Below, one piece after another: positions 1 through 11,582 of a stretch of 64,000 bases of DNA. Position 1 is the first letter of the stretch. Each line of letters opens with the position of its first letter. Position numbers and translations under genes: made by a program. The stretch is taken from NCBI GenBank assembly GCA_023614405.1, contig CM042693.1, positions 156,752,731 through 156,816,730 on the forward strand, read 5' to 3'. Source of the DNA: Avena insularis. Its lineage: Eukaryota; Streptophyta; Magnoliopsida; Poales; Poaceae. The notes under the pieces are model-generated. The model saw nothing but the letters and a program-made list of their open reading frames with translations, did not search any database and had not been told where the DNA came from.

Positions 1-944
1 ACCAAATTGTTAAGAAAAAATACACCATTCAATTGGGATGAGAAGTGTGAAGCAAGTTTTCAGGAGTAGAATACTAGGTTAACCACATCTCCAATCTTAG
101 CAGTTCCTGAAACAGGGAAGGATTTCACAGTATACTGTGATGCATCTAAAGAAGGTTTGGGTTGTGTGTTAATGCAAGATCGGAAAGTGATTTCTTATGG
201 TTCAAGACAACGAAAACCACATGAAGTCAAGTATCCAACTCATGATTTAGAGTTAGCAGCAGTAGTCTTTGCGCTGAAAGGATGGAGGCATTTTCTTTAT
301 GGAGCCAAATGTGAGTTATACACTGACCATGAAAGTCTTAAATATTTCTTAACTCAAAAGGAGTTAAATATGAGACATAAGCGTTTATTGGAACTGATCA
401 AAGATTATGATTTAACAATCAGCTATACTCCAGGGAAAGCAAATGTTGTAGCTGATGCTTTAAAAAAAAGAGTGCAGACATTATCCTAGCAATCGGGAGC
501 CACCAAAAGAGTTACAAATGGACTTGGAAAGATTAGATCTTCAATTCATTGGAACAGAGGTTCTTGGAGGATTAGCTACTATGCAGGTAGTTATAGAGCA
601 GGACAAAGATCTTAAGCACGAAATTTTTAGACATCAAGCAGAAGATCCTTTCATTGTTGAGGAAATTCGGAGGATATCTCAAGGGCAAAAATCAGTTTTT
701 CGCCTTGGAGATTATGAGTCTTTATGGTTTCAAGACCGTCTTTGTGTTCTAGATGTGACCGAGATTCGTGATGTCATACTCAGAGAAGCGCATGAAACAC
801 CATATTCTACACATCCAAGAAGTACTAAGATGTATATGGATTTGAAAGAACTATCCTGGTGGAATAACATAAAACGGGACATTGCTAAATATGTATCAAA
901 ATGCCATACTTTCCAAATGGTGAAGGCTGAACATCAAAGTCCAG
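1..944 (+). pseudogene. Ty3/gypsy pol fragment: RNase H and integrase zinc finger
   Basis: This is the C-terminal part of a Ty3/gypsy polyprotein, cut by the window edge on the left and by the chromovirus LTR at 945. Frame 1 gives the end of the reverse transcriptase and the RNase H domain, with YCDAS near 133-147, YTDHESLKY and [10 protein letters not shown]. It has a TAG at 67-69. The frame changes at the oligo-A run around 461-470, and frame 2 continues to about 944 with the integrase H2C2 region (EAHETPYSTH, then SKCHTFQMVK). The second zinc-binding Cys of that finger reads as Phe. The rest of the integrase is absent from the window. The protein would act in cytoplasmic virus-like particles. 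It is a dead copy; family assignment is by motif only. Confidence 0.85.
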
Positions 945-3900
945 TGTCAACACCCGGATTTTTAATCCCAGATGCCTGTTATGCCATACATCACAATCCC
1001 AGGATTACTATTTTTGTGAGACATAACAGATTTGGATATCACAATACATCATCCATTACAAACCATACATAAGGTCTTACACAAATAAGTATCTCAAGAT
1101 CCAGTTCTTAATACAACTCAAATAGCGGAATAACATAAAGATAATGATAGCATAGACGAAGCTCCATCTTCGGGGTCACAGGCAATGCTGACGATGGGAG
1201 ATGCTCCTAGATGTCATAACCTTCCTGCGGTCCGTCATCCTGGTACTCCTCTTCATAGTCTGGCCACGGGAATAGCCAGGGACAAAGCCATGAGTACTCT
1301 TTAAGTACTCGCAAACTAATACTAACAAGTTAAGGGGGTTTTGTAGTAGGATACTAAGCTCTAGGGTTATTTTGCAAAAGACATATTTACCTCTACTAAG
1401 TTCAGAAGCAAAGAAATCTAGTTGAAATTTTTATAACACCTAAGTGGGAACGAAAATTTCATATCACAACTCTGTTGTGGTCAAGTCAAAGTTACAAATC
1501 ATTTCACAAGTCATTTTGAAAACATCTGATGGGGGAATAGTATGGCCACTCCAACTTTCCATAACCATGGACGCGGCTATTCGAATAGTTTTACACTTTG
1601 CAGAGATTGTACACTTTCACCACAACATTCGATACATCCGTCATGAACAATCCTGAATTCACCATACTCAGTATGCGGATAATCAATCCTAACCTTTCAA
1701 TTACACTCCCTAGTATAGGCACCTCTCCTGTGAGTTTGGCCTCCCAACCATGACCAACTATCATCTTGGGTACTACACAGGTGGACAATCTTCAAAAGGT
1801 AGCCTCATCTCGGACCTTGGCCGCGAGGGAAACCATACTAAGTTATATAAATTTCCAGTCAAGCCCTACCCAAATTTCGGGTATTGTGGTTGTACGGTAA
1901 AATTTGGAATGGTATCACATCCGGACAACCATCAGTTTTATAAAGGCCTAAGGCTCATGCCTCAACATTTTATCATCAAAATCATCTGGTGTTCGGAAAC
2001 ACATGTCAAAACATTTCAGTAGAATGACTCATCATTCTATGGTTTTCATAACCATTTTCACCAAGTATTCCCATCTAAAATTGATCAAGTTTTATAATTA
2101 GCACTAGCATCTACACGTGGTGGTAAATAGTAATCAGGGGTGGTAAACAAGTGGGGATTTGCTAAGTTCAATCTCATGCCTTAGGATGACATCAAGATTA
2201 TCTAACTTAGTCCAAATTATATGCTCTTTATGCTACCTTTAGTTATCTTTATAGAATCTACAAGTCACTATGTAAACTCTAAGAGAAAGCTTTGATAAAG
2301 AAAATAAGGTTCTTAAGCTTGCAAGTAAAACTAGGATTGGGTTCTCAAGTGGGTGTAATCACATATTCTTAAGGCTTATAGTTGGCATAGTAACAAGCAA
2401 GTATTTGCTTGCATAAGTTGCAAGGGTTAGATTGCAAGGTTTCAAGTATTGGCTTGCATAATTGCAAGTATAAGCTTGCCAAGTCAACTGGTAGTATTAG
2501 GCTTGCCTTGTGCAGAGTAGTGGTTGAAGTTATCCTCGGCTTCTTCCTCGTAGTATCCTCCTTCCTCCTCGTATCCTTTGTCGGTACTAGCGTCTATAAA
2601 TAAATCCGAGGTACACAATCACCAAGCAATACTTAACTATTTTTAATTATCACACAACAAGTCACACTAGATGATCTAACATCATCACTATTATCACAAG
2701 GATTAAAGCACTTGTCTTATTTCTTTTATTTGAGAAAAGTAATTTATACTCATTGAAAAACCACTTAAGATTTAATATTCTCCAACTCAAACATGGGGAT
2801 CATGTTGACACATGTCATCACCACATATTTCAGTACATGAGAATGTGATTTAAAGTGGTGTCACAATTTAATAAGGTTTAACCTTTTTATTTTAATTAAA
2901 TAAAGTGACTAGAAATGCCTATGTAGAATTCTTTATTGCTTGAACATTATCTCTTTAAGTAAACACATATATTTTTATATATTCTGAAAGGTATGATCAA
3001 ATATGATTTTTGAGAGTTGGAATCAACTCAAAATCTTTTATGGTTGAATTTTGAAAATTGTTTGAATGCAGAAAAGCCTCTGCCTTGTTATTTTTACCAT
3101 GGTTGATATATAACTCCAAATGATTTGAATCCAACGGCCTTGGATTAAGCATTTTAATACCTTTCTAACAAAATTTGTTTCATGCATTTTGGTTCAGTTA
3201 ATCGAGCTGGGTGGATTTTTGAATCTAGGTACAGAACTATGTTTGAAATTAAATGAATAAAGCTTAATTTGAATTGTTGGGTCACGCAGGATGTTTTACT
3301 GGTCCGTCCCACTACACACAGCGCGTACGCGGGCTGGTTAAGTAGCTGTTCCCACACATTAGTGAGACGGGGAGGGGCGAAGCGGTACGGGGCAACGTGA
3401 ACCGCACTATCTAACTCTAATCAAACGGCTACGGTTCATCGTCCACGTCGGGCAACGCCGGCGAGACAGAACCATAACACGGCAGATGGGGGTCGTGGGA
3501 GGATCATCGGGGCTCAGGCGAGGGTCGGCGACGGGGGCGTATGACGAAGTCGACGACGGTGGTTCTCCTGGTACCGACAGCTTCTCCTGGGGCGGCTCCA
3601 ATCGACAGCTCCCTTCTCCTCCAGCAGCGGTGGGCTCCAGCCAAATTCCGGCGATGCGCTGCTTGCCTTGCTCCGGGAGTGAGGTGGGGTGGTTCTGGGT
3701 GAGAGGGGAGTGAACTAGTGTGGAGAATTCATGATGGGGAGGGATCCTTTTATAGGCGCGCGAGAGGGGCAACACGGAATGAGCTGAGGTCGTCGGAGGC
3801 GACAGTACAGGAAGCTACTGGCATGGGCGACGGTAGGGGGCGGTGCGGTGCTCCCTGGCAAAACTCAACAGCGTGGTCTTTCGGCGTGGGGCAATGCTCT

Positions 3901-5001
3901 GAGCGGGTCCGACGGCGATTTTAATGTCGCACAGCGCGCGTGGTCCGCGCGACGGTGAACGGGCATGTCTGCGGCGTTGCTGGGACGGTGGTGATCACAC
4001 ACACATGCGGCAAGGGCAACGCGCGGTGTGTGGGTGCTGGTCGAGGGTGGCGCACTGGCGCACTCTCGGCTCACGTGCATAGAGGTTTGGCATGGGCGTG
4101 CCGTGTGGTCCAGGGGCTGACATTGCTCGGGGCTAGGACAGATAGTGGTGGTGGACGGTGGGGGTGCCTGCTAGACATGCTCGTTAGGCTTAGTGTTGCT
4201 CCTAGCTTGCTCTCGACAATGGGGTGGCAAGGTGAGGCTCGGCCTGCTTGCCATTAATGGCTAGGCTTACTCACAGTGGTGCTAAAGATTATTAAAGAGG
4301 CTAGATGATCTACTAAGGGCTGGTTGCAACCAGAGAGGGAACAAGGTTGGCCAGTTTTACTGCTACAAATAGTGTTTGCTGTTTGTTTGTTTGATGCCAG
4401 GAAGGTGTTTGATGAAATGGCCGCAAGAAGTTTAAATTTTAATTTTGGATTCAAACTTGGTGGGTTTTCTAGGTACATACTAGGGAGTGTCTGGTTAGTT
4501 GGATTAGTCAAGGGGCACTGGTTTGGTTGGGTTTTGAAAATGGGTGATCTTCACATATGATAAAGATTCAATTTTGAATTGTGATTTGAACGAGGTTGCC
4601 ATATGTTTCTGCAAGTTTTAAAGGTGGGCTTTGATTCAATTTTACTTATTCTAGCAAGGGGTGAAAAGAGTTGGAATTTTTTTTATTTGAAATCTTGAAC
4701 TAGAAACCCTCAAAGTGACCTAGTGAGTAAGATTGGCAAAAAATGACCATTTGCTTTATTTTATTTGTTTTTGATTTTCTCCTGTTTTGTTTCTGCATGG
4801 AAATGTTTTATATGAAGTTATTTTCATCTTTAAACCATTTCTTGCTATTTAGGTTAATCACACAAGTTCATTCATGCATTTATCAAATCATCTCATTCAC
4901 TCATGCATTCATATGATTTTAAATTAATCAAAGTTTTTGTTAACCCTAATTTTAGTGATTAGAGTTTGATGATCCTTGTCTTATATTTTTGGTATGTTAC
5001 A
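945..5001 (-). repeat. 3' LTR of the minus-strand chromovirus (4057 bp)
   Basis: On the minus strand the LTR starts TGTAACATACC (from 5001) just after a purine tract and ends GGTGTTGACA (945). It holds AT-rich ends, a GC-rich segment at about 3360-4260 that probably contains the promoter and leader, and the palindrome module at 1557-1605. The part 945 to about 2950 matches 27251-29177. I first took 2946 as the end because the second copy stops there; the PPT and TG start at 5001 show that the second copy is truncated instead. Confidence 0.85.
1557..1605 (-). promoter_or_regulatory. LTR palindrome module, decayed copy
   Basis: Same module as 27863-27911. The central 12-base palindrome CTATTCGAATAG (1577-1588) is perfect. 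The neighbouring hairpin (TTCC at 1557-1560, GGAC at 1569-1572) and the CTTTGCAGAG element (1596-1605) each carry one mismatch compared with the other LTR. Confidence 0.6.
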
Positions 5002-5003
5002 AA

Positions 5004-5015
5004 CCTTCCCCCCTT
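5004..5015 (-). promoter_or_regulatory. Polypurine tract of the chromovirus
   Basis: The minus strand reads AAGGGGGGAAGG, two bases before the LTR start at 5001. It would prime plus-strand DNA synthesis. A hairpin (ATCTTG, loop GGA, CGAGAT; 5023-5037) lies just upstream, as in the non-autonomous element. Confidence 0.8.
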
Positions 5016-5061
5016 AAACAATATCTCGTCCCAAGATTTGAAAAAGGAAGGAAAATATTAC

Positions 5062-6810
5062 CTAGGATTTAAAGAGATCGGGAAACTCCATCCTGATTTG
5101 ATCCTCGCGCTCCCAGGTAGCTTCTTCAGTGTGGTTGCTCCACTGAATCTTGAGAAACTTGATCCTTCGGGTCCTAGTGGTCCTGAAAGCTTCTTCCAAA
5201 ATACGGATGGGTACTTCGTGATAGGTTAGGTCATCGTTGATTTCTATGGTCCGGTGATCGATGTTCTTGAAAACTTCAGTCTTCTCCGGAACTTCAAGGC
5301 ATTTGCGAAGTAACGATATATGGAACACATTGTGCACGGCTGACGTTTCCTCTGGCAGCTCTAATTGATATGATACCTCTCCTCGACGATTCAGAATCTT
5401 GAAGGGTCCGATATATCTGGGGGCTAAGTTTCCTTTGAGCTAGAAACGCTGCATTCCCTTCAACGACAACACTTTAAGGTACACAAAATCTCCGATATTA
5501 AAAGCGAGGTCTCGATGTCTCTTGTCGGCATAACTCTTCTGTCTTGACTGGGCGGTCTTGAGGTTCTCACGAATCTTGTGAACTTTCTCTTCTGCTTCTC
5601 GTAGGATGTCGGGTCCGAAAATCTGACTCTCTCCTACTTCCGACCAATTCAAAGGGGTGCGACACTTCCTTCCATACATAAACTCAAATGGGGCCATTTG
5701 TAGACTAGCTTGATAACTGTTGTTATATGAAAATTCTGCGAAAGGCAAACAGTCTTCCCATTTAGATCCATGATCTAGCACACATGCTCTCAACATATCT
5801 TCGAGTATTTGATTTACTCGTTCCGTTTGTCCATTGGTCTGGGGGTGATAAGCTGTGTTGAACTCTAGTCGGGTTCCTAAACCTTCTTGGACTTTCTTCC
5901 AGAATCTCGAGGTAAACTGAGTTCCTCGATCCGATACAATGTTCTCGGGGACTCTGTGCAAACTGATGATTCTAGCGATGTATAACACCGCTAGCTTCGA
6001 ACTCTGGTATGTGGTCTTTAAGGGTAAGAAATGGGCTACTTTGGACAATCTGTCGACTATGACCCAGATAGAGTCATTTCCCCTACTAGAAGTAGGAAAT
6101 CCGGTTATAAAGTCCATTCCAACTGAATCCCATTTCCATTCCGGAATCTTTAGAGGTTCCAGCAGTCCAGCGGGTCTTTGATGTCCCGCCTTGACTCTCT
6201 AACATATATTACACTTGGCAATATAGCTCCCGATTTCTCTCTTCATCTTATGCCACCAAAATTGTTCCTTCAAATCCTGATACATCTTTGTTCCTCCAGG
6301 GTGGATATAATAAAGAGTATCATGGGCCTCTTTCAAAATCACTTCTTTCAATTCCGAATCTGCTGGTACACAAAGGCATCCTTTGTACCACAGAACTCCT
6401 TCTTCGTCTTCGGCGAATCCGGGTACTTTGCCTGTACCGATACGACGCTTGATTCAGTCGATACTAGCATTCCCTTTCTGCGCCTCCTTGATCTGACTGG
6501 TCAAAGTGGGTTGAAGTTCTATGCTAGCCAAAAATCCTTCACTTACCAATTCCATTCTGAAATCTTCCATCTCTTTGTGCAAACTTGGTTGCTCCTTTAG
6601 AATCATGGAGTTCAAGTGGCACGGCAATCTGCTAAGGGCATCTGCTACAACATTGGCTTTACCGGGGTGATAGTGAATGTCCAGATCATAGTCCTTGATT
6701 AGCTCAATCCATCTTCTCTGTCTCATATTCAGCCCCTTCTGAGTGAATATATACTTCAAGATCTTGTGATCCGAATAAATCTCACAACGGTTTCCCATGA
6801 GATAATGCCT
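5062..6810 (-). pseudogene. Chromovirus pol 3' part: RNase H, integrase, chromodomain
   Basis: Minus strand. From 6810 the frame begins inside RNase H ([29 protein letters not shown]), exactly at the array insertion. A linker with stops leads to the integrase zinc finger (about 6180-6310) and catalytic core. From 6117 one frame runs to 5062 and is broken only by a TAG at 5440-5442. It shows the DDE residues in MDFITGF, SDRGTQF and QTERVNQILEDM, then a GPFKIL segment and a C-terminal chromodomain-like tail ([20 protein letters not shown]). The chromodomain is thought to steer integration towards heterochromatin. The TAG sits where related proteins have Gln, so CAG to TAG is likely. No product is expected. 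Confidence 0.85.
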
Positions 6811-6820
6811 TGTCACATCC

Positions 6821-6839
6821 CAAGATTTCCCAAATCTTG
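6821..6839 (+). other. Hairpin at the start of LTR A
   Basis: CAAGATTT, loop CCC, AAATCTTG gives a perfect 8-bp stem ten bases inside the LTR. The same hairpin begins LTRs B (one mismatch), C, D and, with paired changes, E. Confidence 0.6.
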
Positions 6840-9708
6840 TAATGTGAAAATAAATGAATAAAATAAAACTTTGTTGATTTTTAAGGTGAGAAGTAACTTT
6901 TTGAATCCAATTGGAAACTTTCAAAACCTACTTAGATCAAACAAAATCAAAAAGGGATTTAAAAAGGTAATTAAACAATAGAGCTAAAAATATTTGGAAT
7001 TACTATTTTTGAATCTTTTAATAAAAAGATTTGGTTTTCAAATGAAAAGGTAGAAATATAAATAAGGATTATTTTATAAAGCCAAATTAAACCTTGGCCA
7101 AGCTTTTGAAATAAAAGGTTTTGCTTTGATAAAAATAGTAAAGGTTTATATAAATAAAATAATAAGGATTTAATATCCAATTTTATTTAAGTAAAGGCTT
7201 TTCCATTTTAAATTAAAACATTAAAAAACTTGTTAAATTATTTTAAATAAGTTTTCCAAGTATTTTATATTCTCAAACAAAACCTACTGAAGTGTTTTTG
7301 GTTTTATTTAGATTTCAAATAAATATTTTAAATAAAACAAATCCTATTTGAATAAATAACTAAGGACTATTTATTTAATTATTAAATAGATCCTAAAAGA
7401 ATAAAAATATTATTTTGTTTTGGAGACATGGAATATTGTTGTTAAAACAGAACCAAATTCAATTGCAAAGTTTGGAGGAATTTTGAATTGTTTTGAATGT
7501 TTGATTTGTTTGTTTGAAATTCAATCAGGAAATTCAATCAGAAAAGGAAAAAACAATTGGAAAAAAAATAGAACCAGACTCGACCCAACTAAGCAGGCCT
7601 AGGAAGCCCAACCTCAGCCCAGCTTCCTTCCCCCTTTCGGCAAAACGTTTTCCACCTAAACACACACCCGCGGAACGACTGACTGGTGGACTCTCTCCCT
7701 ACCTCACTCCCTTGCTGACAGCAAGGCCCCACCGCCAGCTCACTCTCTTCCTCCCCGCGACGACCTCGCCCCTCATTCCTCTGGCCATTACTGCCGATGA
7801 AATGCCGGCGTGATTGCGCGTTACCCACGCCATGTAACGGCCCTGCGACGACGCCAACTAAACCGCCAGCATCTCCTCTCTCGTTCCCCTCCGTCGCCCC
7901 ACCTTAGCGCGCCCCCAGGCTGCCGAATTACCTCCTACACCCTCACTGCTCCGGCGAGTTCCGCGAACAATTCCGGTGAGTACACGCCGCCCCCTCCTCT
8001 CTAGTTCACGCTCACTGGATCTCCATCACTTTGCGCATCCACTGACCCCAGCCACACTTCCTCTGGTGACCCAGAACGTCGGCAACCTCCTCGACTCAGT
8101 GCCGCCGTGTCTGCCTCTCTCTCCGGCGAGTTTTCCTGGTAAGTCTAAACCGCCCCAAGCTCTCTCAGTGATGCTCTCGCATTCCCCATACTCGTACGCA
8201 TCTAACAACACCTTTGATTCGCCTCGGCACGATCTGTAACCTCGTTCCCGACGACGCCTGAGCGAGACCGACGCCGTCCTTGACTCCGGAGAGGAATTCC
8301 GATGGACCCTGAGCGCCCCTCGCCTCCTCGCGACCACGTTGAGCATAGCCACGATCCCCTGAGCACGGTGAGCACCTCCCCCTCTCTCTTTGCTTCCTGC
8401 ATCGCCAGTATCGCCGCTGGCCGAGCGTCGTTGCCGTCTGTTACCGCGCAGCGCCGCCAGTTAGTGGCATGTAGATTGTAGCCGTTAGATCGATATCGTG
8501 TGGCTATGATTAGAACTGAGCGAAGCGGTATGAGTCAACCCGCGCCGTGCGATTTGTTTAGATCCAACGCCCCACAGAGCGCAATCTGCGCGAACCGGTA
8601 CCGCCCAATGAGAACACGCCACGTGGCCAGCTTTTGATTTAAAACAGAATTAGAATCTGATTTAGATGCAGATTTGAAAACCTTATAACTTTTGATCCAC
8701 ACGTCCAAAATCTGCAAACTTTATATCAATGGAATCAGTGGAACAAGCCCTAGCCAACCATTCAATTTGTTTAGTAAAAATCTTCCGGTAAAATGTTTGT
8801 TTTTGCAGAAACATTTGTATGCTTGTTTAGGTTATAAAAATTATTCCAAAATGTTTTTAGGGTTGAAATCTTTGCAAATTGGTTTGTTGTGAACCTAATG
8901 ACCCTAGGAACCAACCCATGGATTTAAAAATAGATTTTGTGAAGTTTAGGAATAAAAACTTGAATTTGCTCATTTCTAGTCAAATAAAAATATTGGTTTT
9001 GCTATGGAAATGATTTTTGAACAAAAACCTTTGGAAAATGTTTTGATTCAAAGCTACTGACCGTAAACACCAAGTTTTGAGAATTAACAACTTATTTGGT
9101 GAAGAACATGAAATTGTTGCTTTGCTAAAAACATTTTTCACCACATGAAATAATGATTTGATTTAAAAATGATCTATAGGAAAAGCCCTTTTGCAAATGG
9201 TTTTTCCACTTTAGAAAATGACCACCTTGAGCCTTACAATGTTTAGAGCCTAGTAGAAACCCCTTTGCAAATAAAACTATTTTTGCATGCTTGCATGCAT
9301 GACTTAGTTTCTAATATTCTATGTGTGATGTTTTGTTTGAATTGATTATTGGTTGGAATGCTAGTTGATATTGTGTTTGCTTGATTGATTTGTAGTGAAC
9401 TTAGAAAAGTGTGAAACTAGCAAGATCAAGGAGTGAACCAACATTCCCTACCAAAAGAAAGGCAAGTGACACTATCATCTAAAGTCCTACTATTTTCATT
9501 ATACTTAGTGGATTTTGAAACATGCATGAAAAGAATTTCTATACTTATGCTATGCTAAATCCTAATAGGATACCTTATATATTCCTTAGTGAACAATGTA
9601 GTTGTAACATGCTTAGCCATGCAACATATTTTGAGAAGAGATACATGTTGAGATTTTTTTATAAAGATGAGAAAAGACTTATGTTTTATATAACAAAACA
9701 AGTACTCA

Positions 9709-10137
9709 ATGAACCACCTGGGTGGACAAGGATACTCAAGTTTTGGACAAGGTGGCAACAAAAGGAACCATGTCGATGGCAATCTCTTTGTGTTGTGCAC
9801 CAAAAGAAAACCACCCAGGGACTTAGAGATTGAACATGTTTCTCCAACTGTGGCTTTCGTGTACAACCACATGCTAATATGGCTCTGGCTTAGTCAACTA
9901 CATTGGGAAGACCCATGCATTGTCTTCAGGTTTACTGGAAATGAGGGAACTAGGAACCCTACATTGGTGCCTGAAGACAAGCTAGCAATGGTGTATGGGA
10001 GGACCCTCTGGAAAGACTTCGTCACATTCTCAATCTGCCAGTACTCCATCTTGGTGAGTACTTATCCAGCGGCCATTGGTGGCAACAAGATGAGATTGTG
10101 TCATGTGGGTAAAGTGTACAACTTATGCAGCAGATAA
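9709..10137 (+). CDS. Possible 142-codon ORF inside LTR A
   Basis: An open frame beginning MNHLGG runs 142 codons and stays open at the same place in LTRs B (15651-16079) and C (21591-22019). I recognise no domain. LTR D is frameshifted here. LTR E has a shorter frame, also starting MNHLGG, that soon diverges. The ORF coincides with the conserved LTR structure (outer stem arms at 9717-9725 and 9811-9819; palindromes near 10120-10173), so conservation may reflect RNA structure rather than protein. It would be translated only if the transcript includes it ahead of other AUGs. Confidence 0.25.
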   Translation: MNHLGGQGYSSFGQGGNKRNHVDGNLFVLCTKRKPPRDLEIEHVSPTVAFVYNHMLIWLWLSQLHWEDPCIVFRFTGNEGTRNPTLVPEDKLAMVYGRTLWKDFVTFSICQYSILVSTYPAAIGGNKMRLCHVGKVYNLCSR

Positions 10138-10173
10138 AAATCTAAGTACTTACCTGTGTCCCCGGTTATGGAC
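10120..10173 (+). promoter_or_regulatory. LTR palindrome module, LTR A
   Basis: Three elements in a row: a degraded CTTATGCAGCAG, a near-palindrome CTAAGTACTTAC (10142-10153, one base off), and the hairpin GTCC, 8-base loop, GGAC (10158-10173). Confidence 0.55.
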
Positions 10174-10883
10174 AATACTGAGCAACTAAAGCTTGAAGCT
10201 ATGGGAAATCTCGACATTCCAATTTCTGAAAGAAAAACTTTAAAGTGACAACAAAAGACTTGAAGCACTTGGGGGTACCAAGGAGCTCAAAAGATTTGGA
10301 TAAAAACTTGAAGTACTTGGGGATTTACCAATGAACTCAAGAGGTTTTGACAAAGACTTGAAACACTTGGGGATTTACCAAGGAGTTCAGAAAGATTTGA
10401 CAAAAGATCAAAACTATTTTCGAAAGGATAGGATAAATTATTGCTTTCTGCAAATGAGCCTAAAACCCTACTTAGCCAAATATGCATGTAATGATACGAT
10501 CCACTTATATACAACATAGTAGTGAAACTTGCCAATAAAATTCAAATGTATTGACCCTTGTGGCTGTAACTTGTTATGTTGCAGGTTTGTTTGAAATTAG
10601 TGAAGCTGAATGTTTAGGATTACAAGTCTACAACCAACATGTTTGCCTGTGGCACTTTGAAGATGGAGGACCCCATGCTTATAGATTTCTGCTACAATGT
10701 AATGTAATAGCCAAATGAGCTATGTAAGATGTAATAATATTATGTTATTCCTAGTTATAAAGTTGTATTATGACCTTTGTTTCTTGATATTACATCTTAA
10801 CTGTGGATGCTAGCTATTGATCCAGGGACTAGCATTGTAAACATAGGGATCTCTACCTTATTAAAGGTTGGGACCTCTACAGA

Positions 10884-10895
10884 TGGTATCAGAGC
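10884..10895 (+). promoter_or_regulatory. Primer binding site, unit A
   Basis: TGGTATCAGAGC, two bases after the LTR end, complements the 3' end of plant initiator-Met tRNA and would prime minus-strand synthesis. Confidence 0.9.
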
Positions 10896-11184
10896 ATTGT
10901 GTTGCCTGTAGGATTTGTAAACCTAGGATTGGACAAAAACCCTTAGAAAAATAGGAGTTGTATTTGTTCCAAAACTTATTTACAAACAATCTTGTAAACT
11001 ATTTCCTCAACCATTTTTGGTTTTGATTCTACATCTCTTCTATTTTCAACTTGAGAGGAAAACCTACCCCATGGCCAAAGACTTCACCATGTGCAAAGGA
11101 CTCCATCAACTCTAATGACTTCAACTTCTTCAACTCTAATGACTTCAACATCTTCAGCATATTCACCAAGGACTTCAGTCTTGG

Positions 11185-11466
11185 ATGTCACTAAGGACAA
11201 GTGAAACAAGAAATCTTGCTCAACATTTGGAGACTAAGGAAAAACAAGTTAGAAGGAGCCCACATCACTTGAAGATTTGTGACCAAGAATTTTCCCAAGG
11301 AAACCATGATTTCATGCAAAGGGAATCAACCAAGAAGGATGGAAAGATCACAAGTGAACCATATAGATGGACCACCCTATTAAGTATAGATCAAACACAC
11401 CAACTTATGTGGTGTAACAAAAATATTTTTGGTTGCCTAAAAACATGCTTGGATACTTGTGTTTGA
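11185..11466 (+). CDS. Leader ORF of unit A, 93 codons, unknown
   Basis: A frame starting MSLRTSETRNLAQ lies between the primer site and the zinc-knuckle gene. It is open with the same length in units B (17127-17408) and C (23067-23348), with a few amino-acid differences. It is rich in Lys, Arg and Gln and has no motif I recognise. It may simply be untranslated leader that stays open because the copies are young. Confidence 0.2.
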   Translation: MSLRTSETRNLAQHLETKEKQVRRSPHHLKICDQEFSQGNHDFMQRESTKKDGKITSEPYRWTTLLSIDQTHQLMWCNKNIFGCLKTCLDTCV

Positions 11467-11582
11467 AAGGAGTGTTTGTTTGTGATTGCTTGCACATTGT
11501 TTGTGTGAAATGTGATGTGTGTGATTAGAATTGATTCCTTAGAAATATTTTGCCTTTTCTAATCTCTACTCCACCCAAACAG

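Larger units (their letters stand above)
6811..10881 (+). repeat. LTR A of the array (4071 bp)
   Basis: It starts TGTCACATCC and ends ACCTCTACA. Order inside: terminal hairpin (6821-6839), AT-rich stretch to about 7570, GC-rich block 7600-8530 (probable promoter and leader with splice-donor-like GTAAGT and GTGAGC sites), AT-rich stretch, a structured region from 9717, the palindrome module at 10120-10173, and a probable polyadenylation region near 10720-10800. It is slightly more diverged than LTRs B and C. Confidence 0.9.

Noticed and set aside
945..2946. A separate ~2-kb LTR pair (945-2946 and 27251-29173)
   Set aside because: The purine tract and TG start at 5001 show that the real LTR is about 4.06 kb and the right copy is truncated.
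7589..8402. GC-rich overlapping ORFs in LTRs A-E (also about 13500-14360, 19480-20313, 30384-30950, 43104-43645) as genes
   Set aside because: Compositional ORFs on both strands of the LTR promoter/leader block; frames are not kept between copies and no domain is seen.
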